DNA of 64,000 nt from Pseudomonadota bacterium (GTDB taxonomy: Bacteria; Pseudomonadota; Gammaproteobacteria; Burkholderiales; Burkholderiaceae_C): NCBI GenBank assembly GCA_021805805.1, contig JAJZEB010000001.1:32000-95999 (forward strand). The letters run 5' to 3'. Below, piece after piece: positions 1-8,941 of the stretch (the stretch's first letter is position 1; each line of letters opens with the position of its first letter). Under the pieces are notes generated by a model. It made no database searches. It saw nothing but the letters and a program-made list of their open reading frames with translations, and had not been told where the DNA came from. Position numbers and translations under genes: made by a program.

Positions 1-383
1 CACGGCAGCGCCAGGTTGGACCACAGCATCTGCGCGCCGACACACGGCGGCGCGTGCAGCGCGCCGACGCGCACCTCGGTGGGGGCACGCAACGCGCGCA
101 GCAATCTCGGCGGCACCTGCGCGCGCCGCGCGCGCTCGGCCAGCGCCGCGGCCGGCTCGACGCCGATCAATTGCGCGCGCGGGTACTGCCGACGCAGCAG
201 CGCCAGGCCGTCGCCCCAGGCGCAACCCACATCGAGCGCCCGTTCCGGCTGCAGCCGCAACAGCGGCAACCGCTCGGCCATGCGGCGTGCGGATTCCTGC
301 CAGATGAATGGCGCGGCGCTGCGCGCAAGGCGCGCGCGCGCATGGAGCAGGCCGGCGGCTGAATCGGAACGTGTGTCGGACAT
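1..383 (-). CDS. SAM-dependent methyltransferase (BioC-like), truncated by window edge
   Basis: The gene reads leftward and runs off the start of the window, so only about the first 127 residues are visible. The start is the ATG at 381-383, giving MSDTRSDSAAGLLHARARL. The SAM-binding signature is visible as LDVGCAWGDGLALL near residues 48-61, followed by an acidic residue ending the second strand (LIGVEPA). Methyltransferases of this type next to comF and trmL in Burkholderiales are often annotated as BioC (malonyl-ACP O-methyltransferase), but the substrate-specific C-terminus is missing here. It is divergent from comF, with 216 bp between the two starts. Family is confident; BioC identity is only a suggestion. 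Confidence 0.6.
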   Translation of the reverse strand, partial: MSDTRSDSAAGLLHARARLARSAAPFIWQESARRMAERLPLLRLQPERALDVGCAWGDGLALLRRQYPRAQLIGVEPAAALAERARRAQVPPRLLRALRAPTEVRVGALHAPPCVGAQMLWSNLALP

Positions 384-403
384 CGGTACGAACAGGGCAA
401 TCT

Positions 404-447
<44 letters not shown>

Positions 448-554
448 GCGTGCGGGAATGTCGCGCGCGACGCGCTGCGCACTATAGTTGCTTGGCCGCC
501 GCGCCGCCTGCGCGACGCGCCATGCCCCGCAGTGCCGACCCGACATTGCCGCGG

Positions 555-584
555 CCCGCAATCGCCCGCAATCGCCCGCAATCG
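555..584. repeat. 10-bp tandem repeat, 3 copies of cccgcaatcg
   Basis: Three perfect copies of cccgcaatcg sit just upstream of the chosen comF start codon. Each contains the same gcaatcg core as the six-copy heptamer array at 404-445, so the two arrays look related by origin. Confidence 0.85.
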
Positions 585-599
585 CGAACGAAACGCCAA

Positions 600-1325
600 A
601 TGGCCACGCGACAGCACACGACTTCGGCGTCGTGCAGCGAAGCCCTGCGCAGCACGCTGACGCGCTGGTTGCCGAGGGGACTTTGCCAGCTCTGCGCACT
701 GCCCAGCCGCTTTGCGCTGTGCGCTGCGTGCCAGGCGCACCATCTGGCCAGCTCCGCCGCAGCACGCTGCCCGCGCTGCGCGGCGCGCATGCCATGCGGC
801 GCGTGCGCGTTGGCGCCGCCGCCTTTCGCGCGCACGCTGACGCTGGGCGACTATGCACCGCCACTGGATCGCGTGATCGCGCGCCTGAAATTCGGCGCGC
901 AGCCGGCGCTGGGCAGCTGGCTCGGCGCCGAGCTGGCGCAGCGCTGGGCCGCAGCCCGATTTCCGCTTCCCGATGGCGTGGTCGCTGTTCCGCTGTCCGC
1001 CGGCCGGCTGCGCGCGCGCGGTTACAACCAGGCGTGGGAGATTGCCCGCGGCTTCGCCGCGGCGCTGCGGCTGAACGCCGATGCGACCGTGTTGCGGCGC
1101 CGCCGCGACACCGCGCCACAGGCTTCGCTGCCGCGCGCGCAGCGCGCCGGCAATGTGCGCGGCGCGTTCGTCGCGAGCGCCGTGGCGCGGCGGATGCGGC
1201 TGCTGCTGGTCGACGATGTGATGACCAGCGGGTGTACGCTGCAAGCCGCCGCCGACGCGCTGCTGCGCGCCGGCGCCGCCGAGGTCGCGGTCGCGGTGGC
1301 GCTGCGCACGCCCGCGCCCGATTGA
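600..1325 (+). CDS. comF: ComF family phosphoribosyltransferase
   Basis: The 241-aa protein has an N-terminal zinc-ribbon-like cysteine set (LCQLC, CAAC, CPRC, CGAC, residues about 30-75) and a C-terminal type I phosphoribosyltransferase fold. The PRPP loop is LLLVDDVMTSGCTL near residue 205. ComF proteins are linked to DNA uptake and processing in competent bacteria, though the substrate of the enzyme domain is unknown. The open frame extends upstream to 450, but the ATG at 600 gives the family length; codons before it overlap the tandem repeats and look non-coding. It is followed after 17 bp by trmL on the same strand. Confidence 0.85.
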   Translation: MATRQHTTSASCSEALRSTLTRWLPRGLCQLCALPSRFALCAACQAHHLASSAAARCPRCAARMPCGACALAPPPFARTLTLGDYAPPLDRVIARLKFGAQPALGSWLGAELAQRWAAARFPLPDGVVAVPLSAGRLRARGYNQAWEIARGFAAALRLNADATVLRRRRDTAPQASLPRAQRAGNVRGAFVASAVARRMRLLLVDDVMTSGCTLQAAADALLRAGAAEVAVAVALRTPAPD

Positions 1326-1342
1326 TCCGCCGACTTGCAGTC

Positions 1343-1807
1343 ATGTTCCACATCGTTCTCGTCCACCCCGAAATCCCGCCCAACACCGGCAATGTGATCC
1401 GGCTGGCGGCCAACACCGGCTGCACGCTGCACCTGGTCGAGCCGCTGGGGTTTTCGCTCGACGACCGCCAGCTGCGCCGCGCCGGGCTGGACTATCACGA
1501 GTACGCCGAGCTGCGCGTGCATGCGTCGTGGGACGCGTTGCTGCGCGACGCCGCGCCCGATCCGGCGCGCATGTTCGCGTTCACCCGCCATGCCACCGGC
1601 GGCTTCGCGCAGGCGCGCTTCGCAAGCGGCGACTGGCTGGTGTTCGGCGCAGAGACCAGCGGGCTGCCCGCGGCGCTGCGCGACAGCCTGCCGAACCGGC
1701 TGCGCCTGCCGATGCGCGCCGGGCAGCGCAGCCTGAACCTGTCGAATGCGGTCGCGGTGGCCGTGTTCGAGGCCTGGCGCCAGTGCGGCTACGCCGGCGC
1801 GGCGTAG
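1343..1807 (+). CDS. trmL: tRNA (cytidine(34)-2'-O)-methyltransferase
   Basis: The 154-aa protein is a minimal SPOUT-class methyltransferase. It matches TrmL along its length: start MFHIVLVHPEIPPNTGNVIR, middle FGAETSGLP, and C-terminal knot motif SLNLSNAVAVAVFEAWRQ. TrmL methylates the ribose of the wobble nucleotide in tRNA-Leu isoacceptors. The start ATG is 17 bp after the comF stop, so the pair is probably co-transcribed. It converges on the enoyl-CoA hydratase gene, with a short stem-loop just after its stop. Confidence 0.92.
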   Translation: MFHIVLVHPEIPPNTGNVIRLAANTGCTLHLVEPLGFSLDDRQLRRAGLDYHEYAELRVHASWDALLRDAAPDPARMFAFTRHATGGFAQARFASGDWLVFGAETSGLPAALRDSLPNRLRLPMRAGQRSLNLSNAVAVAVFEAWRQCGYAGAA

Positions 1808-1821
1808 CGGCGTAGCGCCGC
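1807..1821. terminator. Short stem-loop between convergent genes (possible terminator)
   Basis: A perfect 6-bp stem (gcggcg / cgccgc, loop tag) lies between the convergent trmL and crotonase genes. There is no T-run, so factor-independent termination is uncertain. Confidence 0.3.
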
Positions 1822-1859
1822 ACCGGCGGCCCCCTGCGCTTCGGCGACAGCCTGCCCTG

Positions 1860-2624
1860 CTACAAGGCCGAGAAGTCGGGTTTGCGCTTGGCCAGGAAGG
1901 CGGTGAACGCCTCCCTCGCCGCCGGGCCCTTGAGCAGGCGCTCGAAGTCGAGCGCCTCGTCGCGCATGACCTGCTGCACCAGCGCGCGCTGCGGCGCGCG
2001 CATCAGCGCCTTGGTCGCGCGCAGCGAGGCGGCCGGACGCGCGGCCAGCCTGGCCGCCTGCGCCTGCGCGAAGGCGTTGACCTCGTCGGGCGGCAGCACG
2101 CGGTTGACCAGGCCGAGCGCGAGCGCCTCGTCGGCCGCGAACGGCTCGCCGAACAGCAGCTTCTCGGCCGCCGCGGCGCGGCCGATGCGCTGCGGCAGCA
2201 GCAGGCTGGAGGCGGCTTCCGGGCACAGCCCGAGGTTGACGAACGGCAGCGAGAACAGCGCGTTGTCGCCGCAGTAGACCAGGTCGCAGTGCAGCAGCAA
2301 GGTGGTGCCGATTCCCACCGCCGGGCCGCACACCGCGGCCAGCGCCGGCTGCGGCAGCTCGGCGATGGCGCGCAGGAAGCGGAACACCGGCGCGTCGGCG
2401 TCGGCCGGAGGGCGCTGCAGGAATTCGCCGACGTCGTTGCCCGAGCTGAACATCTCGGCCTGGCCCTGGAACACGACCACGCGCACGCTGTCGTCGACTG
2501 CCGCGGCCTGCAGCGCGTCGGCCAGGCGGGCGTACATCGCCGCCGTCAACGCGTTGCGCTTGGCCACGCGGTTGAAGGTCAGCGTGAGCACGCCGCCTTC
2601 GCGCATTTCCAGGATGTCGTCCAT
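1860..2624 (-). CDS. Enoyl-CoA hydratase/isomerase (crotonase) family protein
   Basis: A 254-aa crotonase. Visible motifs are the first oxyanion-hole region (FSSGNDVGEFLQR, about residues 60-72) and the second (VCGPAVGIGTTLLLHCDLVY). The third conserved stretch, PEAASSLLLPQRIG, has the usual position of the general acid in this superfamily. It is the last gene of the leftward beta-oxidation operon. The ATG at 2624 is used here. A GTG at 2636, overlapping the thiolase stop as GTGA and preceded by GAGG, is an equally good start and would imply translational coupling. Crotonases vary, so hydratase versus isomerase cannot be decided. Confidence 0.85.
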   Translation of the reverse strand: MDDILEMREGGVLTLTFNRVAKRNALTAAMYARLADALQAAAVDDSVRVVVFQGQAEMFSSGNDVGEFLQRPPADADAPVFRFLRAIAELPQPALAAVCGPAVGIGTTLLLHCDLVYCGDNALFSLPFVNLGLCPEAASSLLLPQRIGRAAAAEKLLFGEPFAADEALALGLVNRVLPPDEVNAFAQAQAARLAARPAASLRATKALMRAPQRALVQQVMRDEALDFERLLKGPAAREAFTAFLAKRKPDFSAL

Positions 2625-2632
2625 CGCCGCGC

Positions 2633-3862
2633 TCACAGGGCCTCGAAGATGCCGGCGGCGCCTTGGCCGGTGCCGACGCACATGGTCACCATGCCGTACT
2701 TGAGCTTGCGCCGGCGCAGGCCGTAGATGGTCGTGCAGGCGCGGATCGCGCCGGTGGCGCCCAGCGGGTGGCCGAGGGCGATGGCGCCGCCCAGCGGGTT
2801 GACCCGCGCCGGGTCGAGGCCGCAGCTGTCGATCACCGCCAGCGACTGCGCCGCGAAGGCCTCGTTGAGCTCGATCCAGCCGAGGTCGTCGAGCTTCAGC
2901 CCGGTGGCCTTGAGCGCCGCCGGGATGGCCTCGATCGGGCCGATGCCCATGATCTCCGGCGGCACCCCGCGCGAGGCGAAGCCGACGAAGCGCGCCAGCG
3001 GCTGCAGGTTGAAGCGCTTGACCGCGGCCTCCGAGGCCAGGATCAGCGCGCCGGCGCCGTCTGAGGTCTGCGAGCTGTTGCCGGCGGTCACGCTGCCCAG
3101 CCCGGTGGCGCGGCCGCTGGGGTCCTTCGGCGAGGCGAACACCGGGCGCAGCTTGCCCAGCGCCTGCAGCGAGGTCTCGGCGCGCGGCCCCTCGTCCAGC
3201 GAGATGGTGCGGCGGCGCTCGACGATGCGGCCGCCGACCAGGTCCGGGATTCGCTCGACGACTTCGACCGGGACGATTTCGTCGGCGAACTCGCCGGCCG
3301 CGATGGCGGCGATGGCGCGCTGGTGCGACTGCAGCGCGAACGCGTCCTGCGCGTCGCGCGAGACCTTCCACTGCTGCGCCACGCGCTCGGCGGTCAGACC
3401 CATGCCGTAGGCGATGCCCACGTCCTCGTCGCGGGCGAACACCGCCGGGTTGAATGCCGGCTTGTTGCCGCTCATCGGCACCAGGCTCATGCTCTCGGCG
3501 CCGCCGGCGAGCATGACGTCGGCCTCGCCGACGCGGATGCGGTCGGCGGCCATCTGGATGGCGCTGACGCCGGAGGCGCAGAAGCGGTTGACGGTGACCC
3601 CGCCGACGCTGTTGGGCAGCCCGGCGAGCAGCGCGGCGACGCGCGCCATGTTCATTCCCTGCTCGGCTTCGGGGAACGCGCAGCCGACGACGGCGTCCTC
3701 GATTGCCGCCGGGTCGAGCCCGGGAACCTGTTTCAGCGCGGCGTGGATCGCCGCGACCAGCAGGTCGTCGGAGCGGGTGTTGCGGAACGCTCCGCGATGC
3801 GACTTGCCGATCGGCGTGCGCGCCGCGGCGACGATGTAGGCATCCTGCACTTGCTTGGCCAT
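2633..3862 (-). CDS. fadA: Acetyl-CoA acyltransferase (3-ketoacyl-CoA thiolase)
   Basis: The 409-aa thiolase carries all three family signatures: the nucleophile NRFCASG (Cys95), the histidine motif GHPLGATGA, and the second cysteine CVGTGQG near the C-terminus. It would cleave 3-ketoacyl-CoA to acetyl-CoA and a shortened acyl-CoA. It sits 33 bp downstream of the fused dehydrogenase/hydratase and overlaps or abuts the crotonase gene, so it belongs to the same operon. A biosynthetic acetoacetyl-CoA thiolase role is less likely given the neighbours. Confidence 0.92.
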   Translation of the reverse strand: MAKQVQDAYIVAAARTPIGKSHRGAFRNTRSDDLLVAAIHAALKQVPGLDPAAIEDAVVGCAFPEAEQGMNMARVAALLAGLPNSVGGVTVNRFCASGVSAIQMAADRIRVGEADVMLAGGAESMSLVPMSGNKPAFNPAVFARDEDVGIAYGMGLTAERVAQQWKVSRDAQDAFALQSHQRAIAAIAAGEFADEIVPVEVVERIPDLVGGRIVERRRTISLDEGPRAETSLQALGKLRPVFASPKDPSGRATGLGSVTAGNSSQTSDGAGALILASEAAVKRFNLQPLARFVGFASRGVPPEIMGIGPIEAIPAALKATGLKLDDLGWIELNEAFAAQSLAVIDSCGLDPARVNPLGGAIALGHPLGATGAIRACTTIYGLRRRKLKYGMVTMCVGTGQGAAGIFEAL

Positions 3863-3895
3863 TTGATGATTCTCCGTATCCGTGGTCGCGGCGCG

Positions 3896-6292
3896 TCAGT
3901 TGCGCACCGGCTTGCCGCCTTGCAGCAGGCTCATGATTCGTTCCTGCGTCTTCGGGTGCTCGAGCAGCTTGCAGAAGCGCTCGCGCTCCAGACGCATCAG
4001 CCAGGCCTCGTCGACCAGGCTGCCGGCGTCGACGTCGCCGCCGCACATGACCTCGGCGATCATCACCCCGAGGTGGAAGTCGTGCGCGGTGATCTGGGCG
4101 CCGTCGCGCATGTTGACCAGCTGCGCCTTGATGGTGGCCACGCCGCCGCGACCGGCGACCTTGATCGGCTGCGCCAGCGGCGGCCGCCAGCCCGACTCGG
4201 CCAGCGCGCGGGCCTGGGCGATGGCCACGTGCAGCACTTCGTCCTTGTGCATGACGACCACGTCGTCGTCGCGCAGATAGCCCATGGCGCGCGCTTCCAG
4301 CGCCGACTTGGACACCGCGGCGGTGGCCGGCTGCATGTACAGCTTGCCCAGGAAGGCCATGACGTCGACGTCGGCGCCGGCCTCCGCGGCCAGCTCCGAG
4401 GCGCGCCGCGCCAGGTAGCACAGCCCGCCGCCGCCGGGGATCAGCCCGACGCCGGCTTCGACCAGGCCGATGTAGCTCTCCAGCGCGGCCACGCGGCGCG
4501 CGCAGTGCACGGCGATTTCGCAGCCGCCGCCCAGCGCCAGGCCGCGCACCGCGGCGATCACCGGAACCTGCGCGTAGCGCAGCCGCAGCACCAGGTCCTG
4601 CAGCCGCTTCTCGACCGGCTCGATGGCCGCGGCGCCGCCGGACATGAACGCCGGCAGCATGGCCTGCAGGTCGGCACCGGCCGAGAACGGCTCGCCGGTC
4701 TGCCAGATCACCAGCCCGGAGTAGTCGCGCTCGGCCAGCGCCACCGCGCGCTCGAGCTGCTCGACGATGCTGCCGCCGATGGTGTGCATCTTGGTCTTGA
4801 AGCTGGCCACCAGCACGTCGTCGGCACCCGGTGCGGTCCAGACGCGGATCGACGCGTCCTCGAACACCGTGGTGCCGGCGCTGGCCGGATCGGCCGCGGC
4901 CTCGCCCAGCACACTCTGACCGAACGGCTGGCGCGCCATCACCGGCAGCGCGCGGCGCGGCTTGTAGCAGGCCTGCGCGGCCGACCACGAGCCCTCGGGC
5001 TTGTGCACCGCGTCGATGCTGCCGACCCACTCGGGCAGCGGCGCCGCGCACAGCGCGCGGCCGGCGGCGATGTCCTCGGCGACCCAGGTCGCGATCTGCT
5101 TCCAGCCGGCGGACTGCCAGCTCTCGAACGGGCCTTCGTTCCAGCCGAAGCCCCAGCGGATGGCGAAATCGAGGTCGCGCGCGTTGTCGGCCACGGTGCC
5201 CAGGTGGACCGCGATGTAATGCCACACGTCGCGGAACACGGCCCACAGGAACTGCGCCTGCGGGTTGCTCGACTCGCGCAGCAGCTTGAAGCGCTCGGCG
5301 GCAGGCTTCTTCAGCATGCGCACGACGATCTCGTCGGCCTTGGCGCCGCCGGCGGCGTAGTCGCCGCTGGCCGCGTCGTAGCGCAGGATGTCGCGGCCGA
5401 CCTTCTTGTAGAAGCCGGCGCCGGTCTTCTGCCCCAGCTGGCCCTTGGCGACCAGCGCGGCCAGCGCCGGCGGCGTCGCGTACAGCGCGGCGAACGGGTC
5501 GACCGCGGCCGGCAGGGTGTCGCGCATGGTGCCGATGACGTGCGCCATGGTGTCGAGGCCGACGACGTCGGCGGTGCGGAAGGTCGCGCTCTTGGCGCGT
5601 CCGAGCTTGGAGCCGGTCAGGTCGTCGACCACGTCGTAGCTCAGGCCGTACTTCTCGGCCTCGTGCATCACGGCCAGGATCGAGAACACGCCGACGCGGT
5701 TGGCGACGAAGTTCGGCGTGTCGAGCGCGCGCACCACGCTCTTGCCCAGGGTGCTGGTGAGGAAGGTCTCGAGCTGGTCGAGCACCTCGGGCCGGGTGGC
5801 CGCGGTCGGGATCAGCTCGACCAGCGGCATGTAGCGCGGCGGGTTGAAGAAGTGCACGCCGCAGTAACGCGAGCGCAGTTCATCGGAGAAACCTTCGGAC
5901 AGCGCGGTGATCGACAGCCCGGAGGTGTTGCTGGCGAAAAGCGCGTGCGGCGCCAGGTGCGGCGTGACGCGCTGGTACAGCGCGTGCTTCCAGTCCATGC
6001 GCTCGGCGATGGCCTCGATGACCAGATCGCAGTCGGCCAGCAACGCCAGATCGTCGTCGTAGTTGGCGGCGCGGATCAGCCCGGCCTGGGCCACGTTGCC
6101 CAGCGGCGCCGGGCTGAGCTTCTTCAGGTTGGCGATCGCCTTGTCGACGACGGCATTCTTCGGGCCTTCCTTGGCCGGCAGATCGAACAGGATCACCGGC
6201 ACGCGGGCATTGACGCAGTGGGCCGCGATCTGCGCGCCCATGACGCCGGCGCCGAGCACGGCGACCTGGCGGATCGGAAAACGGGAAGTCAT
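3896..6292 (-). CDS. 3-hydroxyacyl-CoA dehydrogenase / enoyl-CoA hydratase fusion (FadN type)
   Basis: A 798-aa bifunctional beta-oxidation enzyme. The NAD-binding dehydrogenase comes first (GAGVMGAQIAAHCV at residues 14-27; NFVANRVGVF near 195), and the crotonase domain lies in the C-terminal 300 residues (GLALGGGCEIAVHC). This order is the reverse of E. coli FadB/FadJ and is the one seen in FadN-type proteins. It would carry out hydration and NAD-dependent oxidation of enoyl-CoA. It lies between the acyl-CoA dehydrogenase and thiolase genes. The C-terminus is intact. Confidence 0.93.
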   Translation of the reverse strand: MTSRFPIRQVAVLGAGVMGAQIAAHCVNARVPVILFDLPAKEGPKNAVVDKAIANLKKLSPAPLGNVAQAGLIRAANYDDDLALLADCDLVIEAIAERMDWKHALYQRVTPHLAPHALFASNTSGLSITALSEGFSDELRSRYCGVHFFNPPRYMPLVELIPTAATRPEVLDQLETFLTSTLGKSVVRALDTPNFVANRVGVFSILAVMHEAEKYGLSYDVVDDLTGSKLGRAKSATFRTADVVGLDTMAHVIGTMRDTLPAAVDPFAALYATPPALAALVAKGQLGQKTGAGFYKKVGRDILRYDAASGDYAAGGAKADEIVVRMLKKPAAERFKLLRESSNPQAQFLWAVFRDVWHYIAVHLGTVADNARDLDFAIRWGFGWNEGPFESWQSAGWKQIATWVAEDIAAGRALCAAPLPEWVGSIDAVHKPEGSWSAAQACYKPRRALPVMARQPFGQSVLGEAAADPASAGTTVFEDASIRVWTAPGADDVLVASFKTKMHTIGGSIVEQLERAVALAERDYSGLVIWQTGEPFSAGADLQAMLPAFMSGGAAAIEPVEKRLQDLVLRLRYAQVPVIAAVRGLALGGGCEIAVHCARRVAALESYIGLVEAGVGLIPGGGGLCYLARRASELAAEAGADVDVMAFLGKLYMQPATAAVSKSALEARAMGYLRDDDVVVMHKDEVLHVAIAQARALAESGWRPPLAQPIKVAGRGGVATIKAQLVNMRDGAQITAHDFHLGVMIAEVMCGGDVDAGSLVDEAWLMRLERERFCKLLEHPKTQERIMSLLQGGKPVRN

Positions 6293-6329
6293 CGTTGCAT
6301 CCTTCGTTGCGAAACGGTTGGAGGGGCTC

Positions 6330-8129
6330 TCAGGCGAACACCGCCTCGGTGTCGAGCAGGTTCTTCACGCCACTGCGCGCGATGCGGATCGCCGCCGCGG
6401 TCTCGGGGTACAGGCGGCCGAAGTAAAAGCGCGCGGTCTGCAGCTTGGCCTCATAGAACGCGCGCTCGCTGGTTCCGCCGGCAAGCGCATCCTGCGCCAC
6501 CTGCGCCATGCGCGCAAAGGCGTAGGCGAACACCAGGTGGCCGACCACGCGCAGGTACGGCACCGCGGCGGCGCCGACTTCGTCACGGTTGGCCATGGCC
6601 TTCATGCCCAGCTCCATGGTCAGCTTCTGCACCTTGTCGCCGAGATCTGCCAGCGGATTGACGAACTCCTGCATCGACTCGGACACGCCGTGGACATCGA
6701 CGAATTCGCGAACCACCGCGCCGAACTTCTTCAGCTTGGCGCCGTTGTCCATCAGCACCTTGCGTCCGAGCAGGTCGAGCGCCTGGATGGTGTTGGTGCC
6801 TTCGTAGATCATGTTGATGCGCGCGTCGCGCACGTACTGCTCCATTCCCCATTCACGGATGAAACCGTGGCCGCCGAACACCTGCAGGCATTCGTTGGCC
6901 GCGGCGAAGCCGTTGTCGGTCAGGAACGCCTTGACGATCGGCGTCAGCAGCGCGACCAGGTCGTCGGCATCGGTGCGCTGCTGCGCGTCCGGATGCAGGT
7001 GCGCCTGGTCGAGCAGCAGCGAGACCCAGTAGACCAGGAAGCGCCCGCCTTCGGCCCAGGCGCGCGCGGTCAGCAGCATGCGGCGCACGTCGGGGTGGAC
7101 CAGGATCGGGTCGGCCGGCTGCTGCGGCGCCTTCGGCCCGGACAGCGCACGCATCTGCTGGCGCTCGCGGGCGTAGTCGAGCGCGTTCTGCCACGCCACC
7201 TCGGTCAGTCCCAGCGACTGCGAGCCCACGCCCAGGCGGGCGCCGTTCATCATCACGAACATCGCCGCAAGGCCCTTGTTGGGCTCGCCGACCAGCCAGC
7301 CGCGCGCGCCGTCGAGGGTCATCTGGCAGGTCGAGTTGGCGTGGATGCCCATCTTGTGCTCGATTCCCGAGCAGAAGATGCCGTTGCGCGCGCCGGCTTC
7401 GCCGGACGCGTCGGGAACGAACTTCGGCACGACGAACAGCGAAATGCCCTTCGAGCCTTCGGGCGCGTCGGGCAGCTTGGCGAGCACCATGTGCACGATG
7501 TTTTCGGACAGGTCGTGCTCGCCGCTGGAAATGAAGATCTTCTGCCCGCTGACCAGGTAGCTGCCGTCGGCCTGCGGCACCGCCTTGGTGCGGATCAGGC
7601 CCAGGTCGGTGCCGCAATGCGGCTCGGTCAGGCACATGGTGCCGGTCCACTGGCCGCTGGCCAGTTTCGGCAGGTACAGCGCCTTGTGCTGCTCGCTGCC
7701 GTGCGCGCTGAGCAGTTCGACGACGCCGTGCGTCAGCCCCGGGTACATGGTCCAGGCCTGGTTAGCCGCGTTCTGCATTTCGTACACCGCGCTGCCGACC
7801 AGGTGCGGCAGCCCCTGGCCGCCGAACTCGGGCGCGGCGGTCAGCAGCGGCCAGCCGGCCTCGACGTACTGCTCCCAGGCCTGGCGGAAGCCGGCCGGGG
7901 TCGTCACCGCGTGGGTCTCGACGTCGTAATGGCAGCCCTCGGCGTCGCCGCTGGCGTTCAGCGGCAGCAGCACCTCGGCGCAGAACTTGCCGGCCTCTTC
8001 GCAGACCTGGTCGATCAGCTCGGCATCGATGTCGGCGTGCGGTGGAAGCTCGCGCAGCGCCGGCACGACGTCGAGCACTTCGTGCATCACGAAGCGCATG
8101 TCGCGCAGCGGCGGGGTGTAACGTGGCAT
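6330..8129 (-). CDS. Acyl-CoA dehydrogenase, large (599 aa) FAD-dependent type
   Basis: At 599 aa this is longer than classical 380-aa acyl-CoA dehydrogenases. It matches the FadE/DmdC-like group with an extra C-terminal domain. Visible motifs: FGGQGLPHLVG, the FAD/substrate signature MCLTEPHCGTDLGLI, and NMIYEGTNTIQALDLLGRK, whose Glu is at the usual catalytic-base position. It oxidises acyl-CoA to enoyl-CoA, passing electrons to ETF. The start has a good ribosome-binding site (aggagcaaacc before ATG). It is 48 bp downstream of the TetR gene and opens the enzyme part of the operon. A methylmercaptopropionyl-CoA substrate cannot be excluded. Confidence 0.9.
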   Translation of the reverse strand: MPRYTPPLRDMRFVMHEVLDVVPALRELPPHADIDAELIDQVCEEAGKFCAEVLLPLNASGDAEGCHYDVETHAVTTPAGFRQAWEQYVEAGWPLLTAAPEFGGQGLPHLVGSAVYEMQNAANQAWTMYPGLTHGVVELLSAHGSEQHKALYLPKLASGQWTGTMCLTEPHCGTDLGLIRTKAVPQADGSYLVSGQKIFISSGEHDLSENIVHMVLAKLPDAPEGSKGISLFVVPKFVPDASGEAGARNGIFCSGIEHKMGIHANSTCQMTLDGARGWLVGEPNKGLAAMFVMMNGARLGVGSQSLGLTEVAWQNALDYARERQQMRALSGPKAPQQPADPILVHPDVRRMLLTARAWAEGGRFLVYWVSLLLDQAHLHPDAQQRTDADDLVALLTPIVKAFLTDNGFAAANECLQVFGGHGFIREWGMEQYVRDARINMIYEGTNTIQALDLLGRKVLMDNGAKLKKFGAVVREFVDVHGVSESMQEFVNPLADLGDKVQKLTMELGMKAMANRDEVGAAAVPYLRVVGHLVFAYAFARMAQVAQDALAGGTSERAFYEAKLQTARFYFGRLYPETAAAIRIARSGVKNLLDTEAVFA

Positions 8130-8177
8130 GGTTTGCTCCTGTCGTTGGGCAAAGTGGGCAAAGTTGGAAATCGGGAT

Positions 8178-8867
8178 TCAGACTTGGGCCAGGTCGATCA
8201 GCTCGAGGCCGGCGTGCGTCGCGTAGCTGCGCAGCACCCTCGCGTAACCGATCCGCGCCATGCCGATCGACCCGGGCACCTGCAGCAGCCTGGCGTCGTG
8301 GTGCAGCGCCAGGATCAGCCCGTGCAGTTCGAAGACCAGCTGGCGTGCCGGCGTATCGGCGCGCAGATGGCCCGCGGCCACGGCCTGCTGCACCGCGCGC
8401 TGCAGCGCGTCGTGCCAGTCCTGCACCATCTGCACCAGTGCGTCGCGCACCGGGCCGGGGCGGTCGTCGAACTCGACCGCACCGGATATGTAGATGCATC
8501 CGGTCTCGACCTCGCGGCTGACCTGCTGCAGCCAGCGCTCGAACATGGTGTGCAGCCGCGGCAGGCCTCGCGGCTGCTGCAGCGCCGGATAGAACACCTC
8601 GTGCTCGAACAGCACGTGGTAGTGCCGGATGACTGAGATCTGCAATTCCTCGCGCGAACCGAAATGGGCGAAAACACCGGACTTGCTCATGTCCATGCGG
8701 TCGGCCAGGACGCCGATCGACAGCCCCTCGAGTCCGATCCGCCCTGCCATCTGCAGTGCACAGTCGAGAATCGCCGCGCGCGTCTGCCGCCCCTTGCCGG
8801 AGGTCTCGGGCAGGTCGCGCACGGCTGTATCGGGAGCAATTTTGCGGGCCATCGGGTACGAATCCAT
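8178..8867 (-). CDS. TetR-family regulator of the beta-oxidation operon
   Basis: A 229-aa TetR protein with helix-turn-helix near residues 40-65 (LSIGVLADRMDMSKSGVFAHFGSREEL) and a ligand-binding C-terminal part. The start at 8867 is used; an internal ATG at 8852 (MARKIAP) is also possible. The longer open frame up to 9038 would run through its own promoter and is rejected. It is the first gene of the operon, behind a promoter with a TTGACA -35 box and a near-palindromic operator placed just after the -10. This arrangement implies autorepression relieved by an acyl-CoA, as in FadR/FadP-type TetR regulators (inference). Confidence 0.87.
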   Translation of the reverse strand: MDSYPMARKIAPDTAVRDLPETSGKGRQTRAAILDCALQMAGRIGLEGLSIGVLADRMDMSKSGVFAHFGSREELQISVIRHYHVLFEHEVFYPALQQPRGLPRLHTMFERWLQQVSREVETGCIYISGAVEFDDRPGPVRDALVQMVQDWHDALQRAVQQAVAAGHLRADTPARQLVFELHGLILALHHDARLLQVPGSIGMARIGYARVLRSYATHAGLELIDLAQV

Positions 8868-8870
8868 CGA

Positions 8871-8882
8871 ACGAACGGTCGT
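8871..8882 (-). promoter_or_regulatory. Probable TetR operator
   Basis: On the coding strand of the operon the site reads acgaccgttcgt, a near-perfect palindrome. It lies directly downstream of the -10 element of the TetR promoter, where a bound repressor would block initiation. An identical 11-bp core (acgaacggtcg on the plus strand) recurs at 34348-34358, also just after a -10 box. Confidence 0.55.
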
Positions 8883-8911
8883 ACTATTTCTGAATCCGAG
8901 GCGTTTGTCAA
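8883..8911 (-). promoter_or_regulatory. Sigma-70 promoter of the beta-oxidation operon
   Basis: Reading leftward, a perfect -35 TTGACA (8911-8906) is followed after 17 bp by AATAGT (8888-8883, 4 of 6 consensus bases). The predicted transcript would start within the palindromic operator and lead into the TetR gene. Confidence 0.55.
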
Positions 8912-8941
8912 CCTCTTCGATGCGGCGCGCGCGGCGCTGGG

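Noticed and set aside
1860..5246. A single 1128-codon leftward open frame ending in a crotonase
   Set aside because: Only its last ~255 codons match a family; the remainder is the Arg/Ala-rich out-of-frame shadow of the thiolase and FadN-type genes.
3323..6661. Long rightward open frame of 1112 codons across the fad genes
   Set aside because: Its translation is His/Gly/Arg-rich low-complexity sequence typical of antisense shadows in GC-rich DNA; strong family matches lie on the other strand.
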